From NCBI RefSeq assembly GCF_030269445.1, contig NZ_BSTJ01000011.1:124001-188000 (forward strand): DNA of 64,000 bases, given 5' to 3'. Shown here one piece after another: positions 32,921 to 43,266 of the stretch. Each line of letters opens with the position of its first letter. The stretch's first letter is position 1. A model generated the notes under the pieces. It worked only from the letters and a program-made list of their open reading frames with translations, did not search any database and had not been told where the DNA came from. The DNA is from Actinoallomurus iriomotensis. Its GTDB lineage: Bacteria > Actinomycetota > Actinomycetes > Streptosporangiales > Streptosporangiaceae. The translations under genes were made by a program, and so were the position numbers.

Positions 32921-33250
32921 TCACACTTCCTGGATGCCGGGCGGTGGCACCACCGCGTTGCTGCGCCGGTGCGAGTCCAATTCCGCGTCTACGTAGTTGC
33001 CGCGTGTGCGATGGATCCGTTGGCCGATGTCATGGGCGTCGTCGACGATTCCACGAAGATGCGAGGCCCACGCCTCGACGCATTCGTTCAGCGCCGCGGT
33101 GGTCTCCCAGCCCCTGTGGGTGTCACCGGCCGCCGCACAGCCGGAGAGGTGTTCGTTGACCTTTCCGGTCAGAATGTCGGCGGCCTCCCGGCTGTACCGG
33201 GTGGCGCGCGTCAGGCCCGCGTAATGCACATCGAGCGGCTGCTCCGTCAT
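32921..33250 (-). CDS. WXG100/ESX-like small helical protein
   Basis: 109 residues, all helical, with a central WETTAALNECVEAWASHLRG turn region and a hydrophilic C-terminus ending PPGIQEV. Size and pairing match ESX-type partner proteins that form a heterodimer with an effector's N-terminal domain. ATG 33250 is preferred to an upstream in-frame start (adds MRLGCD only). It is 4 bp upstream of the NlpC/P60 gene and surely co-expressed. No EccC, EccD or MycP machinery is in the window. Confidence 0.65.
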   Translation of the reverse strand: MTEQPLDVHYAGLTRATRYSREAADILTGKVNEHLSGCAAAGDTHRGWETTAALNECVEAWASHLRGIVDDAHDIGQRIHRTRGNYVDAELDSHRRSNAVVPPPGIQEV

Positions 33251-33339
33251 ATCGCACCCCAACCGCATAGCGTCGAAACTGCCGAACCAGGTTAACGCCT
33301 CGGACGGGGAATGGGCAGCGGTCGATGATCACCGTTCCG

Positions 33340-34425
33340 CTATCCCGGCCCTGCCGCGGTGAGCGTCCCGTTTCTTACCGTCGCCACCGGCACGACGTGC
33401 GCCTGCGGATCGAGTATCACCCCGCGGGCGTCCTTGTAAGTCCGGTGTGGCGGGGCCGTCTCGGTCAGCCGGAACACGGTCGCGTGGCGCACCACGCCGT
33501 CCTCGTCCAGCCAGGGTTCCGCCGCCCCCAGGATGTCGCGCGGTGCGCGGGTCACCGCGGCGACGACGTCGTCGAGCGGCATGCCGCACGCGAGCAGTTT
33601 CGTCATCGTCGTCGGCAGATCGTGGACCGGCCCGCGGATGTTCCGGACGTGGACGTCCGTGCTGATCGAGTGCGGGGGGAACCCGGCGGCGATGGCACGG
33701 CGCGCGATGTCGGCGGCGAAACTCGCCGCGCCGTGGCCGACGTCCAGCCGGACGCCGCGGTTCAGCGCCCGGTCCAGGGCCGGAGACGGCCGGCCGTCGG
33801 CTCGCCAGGGGTGACCGGTCTTGCCGTGGTAGCAGTGGGTCACGACGTCGCCGTCGCCCAGCAGGTCCAGGACGTCCTCGATGAGCGGTGGCGCCTCGCC
33901 GATGTGCACCATGAGCGGCAGTCCCGCCTCGCGTGCGACGAGCCGGCCGAGTTGCAGCGGCTGGAGTCCCATCGCGCCGACGATCACTCCGCTGGAGCGG
34001 ACCTTCACACCGCAGACGATGTCGCGGTGGCGGTCGATCGCCGCGAGCGTGGCGTCGACGTCGACGTCGCGGATGTCGGCGGTCTCCCGCATGTGGACCA
34101 GGCCGTACGACCCGATGTTCACCCACGCGCGGATGCGCACCTCGGCAGCGGGGACCACGTACTTGACCAGACCGTTCAGCGTCGCCGCGCCCGCGCTGCC
34201 GGCGTCGCCCAGCAGGTGGACGCCGGTGGCCAGGCCGACCTCGTCCGCCGCCACGCCGATCTCGGTCATGCCGTCGTAGACGTGCGCGTGCGCGTCGGCC
34301 CATCCCGGGCCGACGAACAGCTCGCCGGGCGGCCCGTCGTCCGGCGTGAGCCGCACCCCGTCCGGACCCGGTGCCAGCCGGGCCGTACGACCGCCGATGA
34401 CCCGCAGCGGCTCGTCGATGATCAT
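33340..34425 (-). CDS. Amidohydrolase, COG3964-type
   Basis: 361-residue TIM-barrel metallohydrolase. Metal ligands are visible in order: His46 and His48 (DAHAHV), Lys141 (GVKVRSSG, probably carboxylated and bridging), His174 (LMVHIGE), His197 (VTHCYH) and catalytic Asp257 (STDVH). The GDAGSAGAATLNGL segment and overall length match the COG3964 subgroup, for which deacylation of chiral acylated hydroxy- or amino-acids has been reported. ATG 34425 overlaps the stop of the serine hydrolase gene (ATGA). Third gene of the IclR-led operon, and likely acts on what the divergent ABC importer brings in (inference). Confidence 0.87.
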   Translation of the reverse strand: MIIDEPLRVIGGRTARLAPGPDGVRLTPDDGPPGELFVGPGWADAHAHVYDGMTEIGVAADEVGLATGVHLLGDAGSAGAATLNGLVKYVVPAAEVRIRAWVNIGSYGLVHMRETADIRDVDVDATLAAIDRHRDIVCGVKVRSSGVIVGAMGLQPLQLGRLVAREAGLPLMVHIGEAPPLIEDVLDLLGDGDVVTHCYHGKTGHPWRADGRPSPALDRALNRGVRLDVGHGAASFAADIARRAIAAGFPPHSISTDVHVRNIRGPVHDLPTTMTKLLACGMPLDDVVAAVTRAPRDILGAAEPWLDEDGVVRHATVFRLTETAPPHRTYKDARGVILDPQAHVVPVATVRNGTLTAAGPG

Positions 34426-35477
34426 GACGCCGCCAGGCACGCGGTCACCGCCGCGTTGTGGAAGCGCGGCCGGAGCCGGGTGATCGCGTCCGAGTCGCGG
34501 GTGGGGTGCACGCGGTTGGTGAGCAGCACCACGAAGACGTCGAGGACGGGGTCGACCCAGATGCTGGTCCCGGTGAAGCCGGTGTGCCCGTACGCCGCCG
34601 GGGTCAGCAGGTCGCCGCCGCCGCAGCGGTGCGGGTCGCGGCCCTGCCAGGCGAGGGCCCGCCGCAGCGGGAGCCGGTCGGTCCGCGGCTCGGTCATCAC
34701 CGCGAGGGTGCGTTCGGCGACGATCCGGCCTCCCGTTCCCCGGCCGCCCCGGCAGAGGGCCTGGCCGAGGGCGGCGAGGTCGTTGAGTGTGCCGAACAGC
34801 CCGGCGTGCGCCGCGACGCCCCCGAGCACCTCGGCGTTCTCGTCGTGCACCGTGCCCCGCACGATCCGGCCGCGCCACGGGCAGTCCTCCGTGGCGGCCG
34901 CCCGCGCGCGATCCTCCTCCGGCAGCAGGAAACGGGTCTCCTTCATGCCCGCGGGCGCGGTGACGCGCTCGGCGACCAGCGTGTCCAGGGGAGTACCCGA
35001 CGCCCGCTCGGCGATCAGGCCGAGCACGATGAATCCGGCGGAGCTGTATTCCACGTCCGTGCCGCGCGGGAAGCGCAGTGGCAGCTGCCGCAACGCGGTC
35101 AGCAGCTCCGCGCGGGTCGCGCACCGGCGCCACAACGGCTCCTGCCCCGGCAGGCCGGACGTGTGGGTCAGCAGTTCGAAGACGGTGATCTCGGCCTTGT
35201 CCGTGCCGGCGTACTCCGGCAGGTGGGCGGCGATCGGATCGTCGAGGGTCAGCGCTCCGGCCTCGACCAGGCTCATCACGGCGAGCCCGGCGATCGGCTT
35301 GGTCACCGACGCCAGGTCCCAGAGCGTGTCGTCCCGTACCGGGTCGCCGTCCCACGACAGCGTGCCGAACGTGCCCCGGTCCACGACCCCGGCGCTGCCG
35401 CCGTACGCCCATGCCGCTCCGGAGAACGTCCGGTCCGCGCGGGCCCGGGCGATGATGCCGGCGGGGTCCACCGTCAT
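34422..35477 (-). CDS. Serine hydrolase, class C beta-lactamase/esterase fold
   Basis: 351-residue penicillin-binding-protein-like hydrolase. The nucleophile motif SVTK is at 57-60, the second motif YSS near 144-146 (Tyr general base) and the third motif HTGFTG near 305. There is no signal peptide, so it is cytoplasmic, which argues against a role in drug resistance and for an esterase or D-aminopeptidase/amidase activity. The ATG overlaps the IclR stop (ATGA), and its own stop overlaps the amidohydrolase start. With that neighbour it probably opens ester or amide bonds in the imported compound. Confidence 0.9.
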   Translation of the reverse strand: MTVDPAGIIARARADRTFSGAAWAYGGSAGVVDRGTFGTLSWDGDPVRDDTLWDLASVTKPIAGLAVMSLVEAGALTLDDPIAAHLPEYAGTDKAEITVFELLTHTSGLPGQEPLWRRCATRAELLTALRQLPLRFPRGTDVEYSSAGFIVLGLIAERASGTPLDTLVAERVTAPAGMKETRFLLPEEDRARAAATEDCPWRGRIVRGTVHDENAEVLGGVAAHAGLFGTLNDLAALGQALCRGGRGTGGRIVAERTLAVMTEPRTDRLPLRRALAWQGRDPHRCGGGDLLTPAAYGHTGFTGTSIWVDPVLDVFVVLLTNRVHPTRDSDAITRLRPRFHNAAVTACLAAS

Positions 35478-36238
35478 GAACTGTTCCTTTCCGTGGGCAT
35501 GCCCAGCGCAGTGGAGATGCGGCGGGCCGCCGCCACGACCATCGGGCCGAGCAGCCCGACGTCGTCCTCTTTCAGGGTGAAGGTGAGACCGGAGACGCTG
35601 ACCCCGGCGATGGCGGTGCCGTGCCGGTCGCGGACCGCGGCGCCGACACAGCGGACGCTGCGCTCGTTCTCCTCCTCGTCGATGGAGTAGCCGCGCTCGC
35701 GTACCGCCGCCAGATCGGCCAGCAGCTCGTCCGGCTCGACAAGGGTCGCCGGCGTGTGGCTGATCAGCGGTGACGACGCCGCGATGACGGCGCGCACCTC
35801 CTCATCGGGGAGGCCGGCGAGGAGGGCCTTGCCGATGGCCGTGCAGTGCAGCGCGATCTGCATGCCGACCTTGGACGCCATGCGGTACGGCTCCTGGGAC
35901 TCGACCTTGGCCAGGTACACCGCGACCGTGCCGCTGCGTACCGCGAAGTGAGCGGTGTGCCCGGTCTGGCGCTGCAGGTTCTCCAGGATGGGCCGGGCCA
36001 CGGCGGCGAGGTCGCGGTCGGCCAGGGCGGAGCCGGCCAGTGCGAGCAGCGCCGGTCCGGAGGCGTACGCGCCGTCGCCGCTCGTGACCGCGTACCCCTC
36101 CGCGGTGAGGATCTGCAGGATCCGGTGGGCGGTCGTCTTGTTGATGCCGGTTCGTTCCGCGATGTCGGCGAGCCGCCGGGGTTGGTCGGGGCTGGAAAGG
36201 GCGCGCAGGACCGCGAGTGTCTTCTCCACCGAGTTCAT
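35474..36238 (-). CDS. IclR-family transcriptional regulator
   Basis: 254 residues. The winged HTH (about 1-65, RRLADIAERTGINKTTAHRI) is followed by the IclR effector domain (about 80-245, with CTAIGKALLAGL and the late SVSGLTFTL). ATG 36238. Divergent from the ABC importer operon; the gap contains two clear palindromes (36271-36283 and 36300-36320). It is the first gene of a coupled three-gene operon with a serine hydrolase and an amidohydrolase. Ligand is probably a breakdown product of the imported substrate (inference). Confidence 0.95.
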   Translation of the reverse strand: MNSVEKTLAVLRALSSPDQPRRLADIAERTGINKTTAHRILQILTAEGYAVTSGDGAYASGPALLALAGSALADRDLAAVARPILENLQRQTGHTAHFAVRSGTVAVYLAKVESQEPYRMASKVGMQIALHCTAIGKALLAGLPDEEVRAVIAASSPLISHTPATLVEPDELLADLAAVRERGYSIDEEENERSVRCVGAAVRDRHGTAIAGVSVSGLTFTLKEDDVGLLGPMVVAAARRISTALGMPTERNSS

Positions 36239-36270
36239 TCACGCACCTAAAGGGTTGACCGGCCGGACCG

Positions 36271-36283
36271 ATATGCGGCATAT
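36271..36283. promoter_or_regulatory. Palindrome in IclR/ABC divergent region
   Basis: ATATGC-G-GCATAT, perfect, 33 bp upstream of the IclR start. Likely operator for the IclR protein or part of a shared promoter. Confidence 0.5.
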
Positions 36284-36299
36284 TCAACCATACGACACG

Positions 36300-36320
36300 G
36301 CGTTTCACAATATGAAACGC
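36300..36320. promoter_or_regulatory. IclR-type operator palindrome
   Basis: Perfect 8-bp arms GCGTTTCA / TGAAACGC with a 5-bp spacer. The GTTTCAnnnnnTGAAAC shape is like sites recognised by several IclR-family proteins. It lies 81 bp upstream of the lipoprotein gene. Confidence 0.6.
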
Positions 36321-36401
36321 AAAATGCCCGATCGCGCCCTGTCCGTCACTTCTTTCCCCTTGGGTGCGGCGCTGCGGGAGTTACGAGGAAGGCAGCGAGA
36401 C

Positions 36402-37955
36402 GTGACCGAACGCATCACGATGGGCCGCCGTGAGCTGCTGAGATTCGGCGGGCTCGCGGTCGCCGGGATATCCGTGCCGGGCCTGCTGACGGCATGCAAG
36501 GCCGGCTCCAACCCCGCGAGCAAGGCGGGCAACGTCCTCCGGGTGACCCAGCCCGCCGACGCGACCACGCTGGACCCGCACAAGCAGGGCGACCTGCCGT
36601 CGATGAACGTCCTGATCAACATCTTCGACACCCTGACCGTGCGCGACGTGAACGATCGCCTGGTCGGGGGCATCGCCGAGAGCTGGGAGTCGGTCTCGCC
36701 GACGACCTGGCGCTTCCACCTGCGCAGCGGGGTGACCTTCCACAACGGCGAGCCGTGCGACGCCGCCGCGGTGGCGTACAGCCTCCAGCGCCTGATCGAC
36801 CCGGCGACCAAGTCCCCGATCGTCGAGTTGCGGTTCGTCACCAAGGCCAAGGTCGTCGACGCGCGCACGGTCGACGTGATCACCAGCCAGCCGGACCCGA
36901 TCCTGCCGCAGAAGGTGTCGCTGTTCGGCGGCGTCATCGTGCCGCCCAAGTACATCAAGGAGAAGGGCGACGCCGCCTTCGCGGCCAACCCCGTCGGCAC
37001 CGGCCCGTACGTCTTCCAGTCCTGGCAGCGCGACAACCAGATCGTGCTGAAGGCGAACCCGAAGTACTGGGGCGGCAAGCCGGGGGTGGAGCAGGTCACC
37101 TTCAAGGTGATGCCGGACGCCGCCTCGTCGCTGGCCGCGTTGCAGTCCGGCGGCGTGGACATCGTGTCCCAGCTCAGCCCGGACGCGGCGCAGCAGCTTG
37201 GGAACGGTCCAGGCCTGAAGGTCGTGACCTCCCCGGGGATCCGTACGTTCTTCGTGTCCATCGACACCCTGAGCGGCGGCCCGCTGGGCAAGAAGGAGGT
37301 GCGCCAGGCGCTCAACATGGCGCTCGACGTGCCCACGCTCATCAAGTCCGTGCTGAACGGCGCCGGGCAGCAGACCCCCACGCTCATCCCGCACCAGTCG
37401 TTCGGCTACGACCCCTCGGTCCAGGCGTTCCCGTACGACCTGGCCAAGGCGAAGAACCTGCTCGCGCAGGCCGGTTACCCGAACGGCTTCACGACCAAGC
37501 TGACGGCCTCCGCCGTCGACAAGGACATGGCGCAGGCCATCTCCGGTCAGCTCGCCAAGATCGGCGTGACGGCGAGCGTGTCGATCATGGACGCCGCGAC
37601 GTTCAAGCAGCGGCTGGTCTCCTCGAACAAGCAGGCCCTCGGCCCGATGTACTTCACCGGCAACACCGGCTGGACGATGGACGCCGAGAGCAACCTGCAG
37701 TCGTTCATCCGGCACGACCGCCGGCAGAGCCGCTGGAACAACCCGCAGGCGGACAAGCTCATCGACACCGAAGAGGGCTCGGTCGACTCCGCGACCCGCA
37801 AGCAGGCCTTCACCAAGCTCCAGCAGCTCCTCGTGGACGAGGCGCCCTTCCTGTTCCTCTACCAGGCCAGGAGCCTGTTCGCGGTCAACGACCGGGTCCA
37901 GTGGAAGACGAACTCGAACGGGACACTCGCCATGGCGAGCGCGAAGCTCACATGA
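36402..37955 (+). CDS. ABC importer substrate-binding lipoprotein (SBP family 5)
   Basis: 517-residue peptide-type solute-binding lipoprotein. The N-terminus has a twin-arginine-like GRRELLRFGG and then a lipobox LLTAC, so Cys about 28 should be lipidated on the outer face of the membrane, perhaps after Tat export. The mature protein has the family-5 features LDPHKQGD near the start, VTFHNGEPCDAAAVAYSLQR and AANPVGTGPYVF. The frame stays open upstream to ATG 36312, but GTG 36402 after GAGGAAGG gives the proper leader. First gene of an eight-gene operon in which each gene up to dppF overlaps the next. Confidence 0.93.
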   Translation: MTERITMGRRELLRFGGLAVAGISVPGLLTACKAGSNPASKAGNVLRVTQPADATTLDPHKQGDLPSMNVLINIFDTLTVRDVNDRLVGGIAESWESVSPTTWRFHLRSGVTFHNGEPCDAAAVAYSLQRLIDPATKSPIVELRFVTKAKVVDARTVDVITSQPDPILPQKVSLFGGVIVPPKYIKEKGDAAFAANPVGTGPYVFQSWQRDNQIVLKANPKYWGGKPGVEQVTFKVMPDAASSLAALQSGGVDIVSQLSPDAAQQLGNGPGLKVVTSPGIRTFFVSIDTLSGGPLGKKEVRQALNMALDVPTLIKSVLNGAGQQTPTLIPHQSFGYDPSVQAFPYDLAKAKNLLAQAGYPNGFTTKLTASAVDKDMAQAISGQLAKIGVTASVSIMDAATFKQRLVSSNKQALGPMYFTGNTGWTMDAESNLQSFIRHDRRQSRWNNPQADKLIDTEEGSVDSATRKQAFTKLQQLLVDEAPFLFLYQARSLFAVNDRVQWKTNSNGTLAMASAKLT

Positions 37956-38932
37956 GCGGAGACCTGACGGCCCGGTCCGGGGGGCTGACGCTGCCCCGGA
38001 TCGGCGACCGCGCGCTCTGGTCCTTCGTCGGCCGGCGGATCGGCCACGCGGTGCTCGTGCTGTTCTGCGTCGCGACCGTGTCGTTCTTCCTCGTCCGGAT
38101 CTCCGGTGACCCGGTACGCCAGATGCTCCCGCCCGACGCCACGGCGGCGCAGGAGACGGCGCTGCGCGCCCAGCTGGGTCTCGACCAGCCGCTGCTCGGC
38201 CAGTACGTCTCCTACATGACAGGCCTGCTGCACCTGGATCTCGGCCAGTCGCTGTTCTTCCACCGCCCGGCGTTCGACGTGATCGCCGAGCGGCTGCCCG
38301 CCACGGTCACTCTGGCGGCCGGCGCGCTGGTCGTGGTGCTGGTGGTGGCGATCCCGGCCGGCGTGGTGTCCGCCCTGCGGCGCGGCACCGCCACGGACAC
38401 CACGGTGATGGCGGCCGTCCTGGTCGGTCAGTCGGCGCCCGCGTTCTTCGTGGGCATCCTGCTCATCCTGGTCTTCGCGGTGAACCTCCAGATGCTGCCC
38501 GCCTCGGGGATGGGCGGCATCGAGAACCTCGTGCTTCCCGCCGTCACCCTCGGGCTGTACTCCATCGCGATGGTCGCCCGGCTGTTGCGGTCGTCGCTGG
38601 TGGACGTGCTGGGCGAGGACTACATCCGTACGGCGCGGGCCAAGGGCCTGACCGGCTGGCGGATCGTGACCGCGCACGGGTTGCGGAACGCCTCCCTCCC
38701 CGTGGTCACGGTCGTGGGCCTGGAGATCGGCAACCTGCTCGGCGGAGCGATCCTCACCGAGCAGGTCTTCGCCTGGCCCGGTGTCGGACGGCTGACCGTG
38801 GAGGCCGTCACCTACCGCGACTACCCCCTGATGCAGGCGACCGTAATGTTCCTGGCCACGGTGTTCGTGGTCGTGAACCTGCTGGTCGACCTGTCCTACG
38901 CCGCCCTCGACCCCCGAGTGAGGCTGAGCTGA
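37952..38932 (+). CDS. ABC importer permease, DppB/OppB type
   Basis: 326-residue inner-membrane permease with six predicted helices. The EAA-type coupling loop reads LGEDYIRTARAKGLTGWRIV, which contacts the ATPases. The N-terminal SGDPVRQMLPPDATAAQ stretch is the usual DppB periplasmic segment. ATG 37952 overlaps the lipoprotein stop (ATGA). With the next gene it forms the channel of the importer. Confidence 0.94.
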   Translation: MSGDLTARSGGLTLPRIGDRALWSFVGRRIGHAVLVLFCVATVSFFLVRISGDPVRQMLPPDATAAQETALRAQLGLDQPLLGQYVSYMTGLLHLDLGQSLFFHRPAFDVIAERLPATVTLAAGALVVVLVVAIPAGVVSALRRGTATDTTVMAAVLVGQSAPAFFVGILLILVFAVNLQMLPASGMGGIENLVLPAVTLGLYSIAMVARLLRSSLVDVLGEDYIRTARAKGLTGWRIVTAHGLRNASLPVVTVVGLEIGNLLGGAILTEQVFAWPGVGRLTVEAVTYRDYPLMQATVMFLATVFVVVNLLVDLSYAALDPRVRLS

Positions 38933-39843
38933 TGACCACCGCGACGGCCGGGCGGACCGGCGCTCCGGCGCGGCCCGCCTCGAACACCATGTGGCACGCC
39001 GTCCGGCGCGCGTTGCGCCGCAACCACGCCGCCAAGGTGGCGATCGGCGTCCTGTTCCTGGTCGTGATCGTCGGAGTGTTCGCGCCGCTGATCGCGCCGC
39101 ACGACCCGAACGCCCAGAACCTCACCCTCAAGCTCCGTCCGCCCTTCTGGTCGGCCGGGCACCAGCCCGGATATCCGCTCGGCACGGACAATCTCGGCCG
39201 CGACGTGCTGAGCCGGATCGTGTACGGCACCCGGATCTCCCTGCTGGTCGGCGTCTCCGCGACGCTGCTGTCCGGTGTCGTGGGCACCGCGGTCGGCCTT
39301 GTCAGCGGTTACTACCGCGGATGGCGCGACCAGGTGTTCATGCGGCTCGCCGACATCCAGCTGGCCTTCCCCACGATCCTGCTCGCGCTGGCGATCATCG
39401 CGGTGCTCGGCCCGAGCCTCTGGTTCGTCATCCTCGTCCTCGGCCTGACCGGCTGGGTCAACTACGCACGCGTCGTCCGCGCCGAGGTGCTGTCGCTGCG
39501 GTCGCGGGAGTTCGTGGTGGCGGCCCGGGCGATCGGCGACAACGACCGGCAGATCATGACCCGCCATCTCCTGCCGAACATCACCGCGCCGCTGGTCACC
39601 ATCGGTACTCTGCAGGTCGCGGCGATGATCATTGCGGAGGCGTCCCTGGGCTACCTCGGGCTCGGCGTGCCGCCCAGCATCCCGACCTGGGGCGGGATGC
39701 TCGCCGACGGGCAGCTCTACCTGCGCAGCGCCTGGTGGATCGCGGTCTTCAGCGGAGCGGCGATCATGCTCACCACACTCTCCATCAACGTAACCGGCGA
39801 CATGCTCCGGGACGTCGCCGACCCGAAGGCATACACGAAATGA
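38932..39843 (+). CDS. ABC importer permease, DppC/OppC type
   Basis: 303-residue permease with six predicted helices. The N-terminal cytoplasmic segment carries ALRRNHAAKVAIGVLFL, typical of DppC, then LIAPHDPNAQNL. The GTDNLGRDVLSRIVYGTR segment precedes helix 2, and the coupling loop is LRSREFVVAARAIGDND. The start shares one base with the DppB stop (TGATG). The stop overlaps the PLP-enzyme start (ATGA), so a metabolic enzyme is translated together with the transporter. Confidence 0.94.
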   Translation: MTTATAGRTGAPARPASNTMWHAVRRALRRNHAAKVAIGVLFLVVIVGVFAPLIAPHDPNAQNLTLKLRPPFWSAGHQPGYPLGTDNLGRDVLSRIVYGTRISLLVGVSATLLSGVVGTAVGLVSGYYRGWRDQVFMRLADIQLAFPTILLALAIIAVLGPSLWFVILVLGLTGWVNYARVVRAEVLSLRSREFVVAARAIGDNDRQIMTRHLLPNITAPLVTIGTLQVAAMIIAEASLGYLGLGVPPSIPTWGGMLADGQLYLRSAWWIAVFSGAAIMLTTLSINVTGDMLRDVADPKAYTK

Positions 39844-41093
39844 ACCTCGCGTCACACTATGTCTGCGACGACTGCCACGCGCGTACGCCGCTGGACACCC
39901 CGGCTCTGCTCTGCACGGCGTGCGGCGGGCTGCTGGAGATCGAATACGACCTGACGCGCGCCTCGCGCGAGATCCTCACCCGCGCGGCCGGCCGCCGCGA
40001 CATCGGCCTGTGGCGCTGGGCCGACCTGCTCCCGGTGACCGACGGGACCGAACCGCTGTACCTGGGCGAGGGGGACACGCCCCTGCTGACCACGCGGCTT
40101 CTCGGCGACCGGATCGGCATCCCGAACCTGCGCGTCAAGAACGACACGTTGATGCCGACCGGCAGCTTCAAGGACCGCGGGTTCGCGGTCGCGGTCGGCT
40201 TCGCCCGCTCCCTCGGGATCGAGGAGGCGTTCACCTACAGCTCGGGGAACGCCGGCGCGTCGTTCGCGACCTACGCGGCACGCGCCGGCATCGACGCCAC
40301 GGTCCTCGTCGAGGACGTCGCCAACCCCACGAAGGTCGCGGCGATCAGCCTGTACGGCGCGCGGGTGCTGCGGCTGCGCTACCGCTCCAGCCTGGAGATC
40401 TTCGCCGGTGTCAGCGCGCTCGCCGAGGCGGGCTTCTACTCGTTCGTCAACTTCATCAACCCGGTGCGGCACGAGGGCATGAAGACGTACGCCTACGAGA
40501 TCTGCGAGGCGCTCGGCTGGCGTGCCCCGGACGTGATGGTGCACCCCGTCGGCACCGGCGGCGGCCTGTGGGGCGCGTGGAAGGGCTTTCGCGAACTGCG
40601 GCGCATGGGCGTCATCGACCGGCTGCCGCGCATGATCGGCGTCCAGCCCTCCGCCTCCGCGCCGATCGTACGGGCCTTCACCGACGGCCGGACCACCGCC
40701 GGCGCGCACGGCGACGCCACGCGGACCGTCGCGCAGAGCATCGCCGGCGACGCGCCGATCCAGGGCGGGGTGCGCGTCCTGCGCGCCATCTACGAGTCCG
40801 GCGGCCGGGCGGTCGCGGTCGACGACGGCGACCTGTTCGAGGCGATGCGGCTGCTCGGCGCCGAGGGCGTGACGGCCGAGCCGTCCGCGGCGGCTTCGGT
40901 CGCCGCGCTGCTGCGGGCCCGCGCCCAGGGCTGGGTGTCGAAGGACGACGTGGTCGTCGCGGTGGTGACCGGCTCGGGCCAGAAGCAGCCCGACGCGCTG
41001 GAACGCGCGGCGCCGCCGCCGGCCGGCGACGTCCGCGCCGACCCGGACGAGCTCCTCGCAGTGTTCGGCGCCCCGGTGAGGAGCGGCGGATGA
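39840..41093 (+). CDS. Threonine-synthase-like PLP-dependent enzyme
   Basis: 417-residue fold-type II PLP enzyme. A zinc-ribbon-like N-terminus has Cys9, Cys12, Cys25 and Cys28. The Schiff-base lysine is Lys111 in TGSFKDRG, a phosphate-binding glycine loop is seen in PVGTGGGLWGAW, and a serine-rich SSGNAGAS segment holds the substrate carboxylate. Such threonine-synthase paralogues also include diaminopropionate/cysteate-type lyases and beta-eliminating enzymes. Placed between the permeases and a deacylase, a catabolic elimination releasing an enamine is more likely than threonine synthesis; the RidA gene at the end of the operon supports this (inference). Confidence 0.85.
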   Translation: MNLASHYVCDDCHARTPLDTPALLCTACGGLLEIEYDLTRASREILTRAAGRRDIGLWRWADLLPVTDGTEPLYLGEGDTPLLTTRLLGDRIGIPNLRVKNDTLMPTGSFKDRGFAVAVGFARSLGIEEAFTYSSGNAGASFATYAARAGIDATVLVEDVANPTKVAAISLYGARVLRLRYRSSLEIFAGVSALAEAGFYSFVNFINPVRHEGMKTYAYEICEALGWRAPDVMVHPVGTGGGLWGAWKGFRELRRMGVIDRLPRMIGVQPSASAPIVRAFTDGRTTAGAHGDATRTVAQSIAGDAPIQGGVRVLRAIYESGGRAVAVDDGDLFEAMRLLGAEGVTAEPSAAASVAALLRARAQGWVSKDDVVVAVVTGSGQKQPDALERAAPPPAGDVRADPDELLAVFGAPVRSGG

Positions 41094-42246
41094 GCGACGG
41101 CGCGACGGTGATCCAACGGCTCGCGACGTGCGTCGCGCTGCCCAGCCCGACCCCGCCGGGCGACGTCACCCGGGTCGCGGACTGGGTGGCCGGCTGGGCC
41201 ACGGACTTCGGTGCCTCGGTGACACGCCAGCACGTCACCCCGGTCGCGGACAACGTCCTCGCCCGCCTCCGCTTCGGCGACGGACCGCGCGTGGTGTTCA
41301 ACAGTCACCTGGACGTGGTCGACCCGTCGTCGCAGGACTGGGCGACGCCGCCGTACCAGCCGGTCGTCCGGGACGGGCACATGATCGGGCGGGGCACCTG
41401 CGACGCGAAGGGCAGCCTCGTCGCCATGCTCTGCGCCATGGAACGGCTCGCCGCCCGGCCGTCCGGGCTGACCGGCGAGATCCTGCTCACCGCCGTCATG
41501 GGCGAGGAGGCCGGCGGGCTCGGCAGCGCGCACCTGGTGGAGCGTGGCCTGCGGGCGGACGCGGCCGTGGTCGGCGAGCCGACCGGGCTGACCGTCGCCC
41601 GGGCGCACAAGGGCACGTACATGAAACGCCTGCGGTTCCGCGGCCGGGCGGCGCACAGCGCCTCGCCCTGGCTCGGCCGCAACGCCGTCGCCGACGCGGC
41701 GGCGTTCGTGACCGCCTGCGAGGAGGAGACCGAGCGGCTCACCGCCTTCCCGCACGAGGCGCTCGGGCCGGCCACCATGACCGTGACGATCATGTCCGGC
41801 GGCGCCCTGCAGAACACCGTCCCGGACGAGGCGACGCTCATCGTCGACCGGCGGCTCGTCCCCGGTGAGACGCACGAGGACTGCGACCGGCGGCTCGCGG
41901 CGATGCTGGCCGAGCTGCGCACCGCCCGACCCGGACTGGACGTGGCCGACCCGGAGGTCGTCGTGGCGACCGTCCCGTCCGAGACCGCGGCCGGCGAGCC
42001 CGTGGTGGCCGCCGCGCTCGCCGCGCTCGGCGACGCCGGACGGCCCGCCGACCGGGCGACCGGCTTCAACGCCGGCTGCGACATGAGCAAGCTCGTCGGC
42101 GCCGGCATCCCGACGGTGATCTGCGGTCCGGGAAGCCTGGCACAGGCCCACCGGCCGGACGAGTCCGTGCCGCTCGACGAACTCGTGGACGCCGTCGACG
42201 TCTACGAGGGAATCGCCCGCCGCCTGCTGGCCCGTACCCGGGAGGG

Positions 42247-42250
<4 letters not shown>
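41090..42250 (+). CDS. M20-family deacylase/carboxypeptidase (ArgE/DapE-like)
   Basis: 386-residue zinc peptidase. Metal ligands and catalytic residues appear as HLD (His73, Asp75), GTCDAKGSL (Asp105) and MGEEAGG (Glu139/Glu140). The dimerisation domain contains the conserved AHSASPWLGRNAVADA histidine loop, and the late HRPDESV provides the last ligand. Family members remove acyl groups or C-terminal residues from amino acids. ATGA overlap with the PLP enzyme and GTGA overlap with the ATPase place it firmly in the operon. Probably frees the amino acid that the PLP enzyme uses. Confidence 0.92.

Positions 42251-43262
<1,012 letters not shown>

Positions 43263-43266
<4 letters not shown>

Noticed and set aside
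36381-37715. Long open frame antisense to the ABC lipoprotein
   Set aside because: Highly charged, Arg/Gly/Asp/Val-rich translation without domains. It mirrors the codon pattern of the well-supported lipoprotein gene, as do many long antisense frames in this GC-rich DNA (for example 18863-20947, 23634-25829, 33325-35580, 40790-42151, 52500-54260, 55004-56662).
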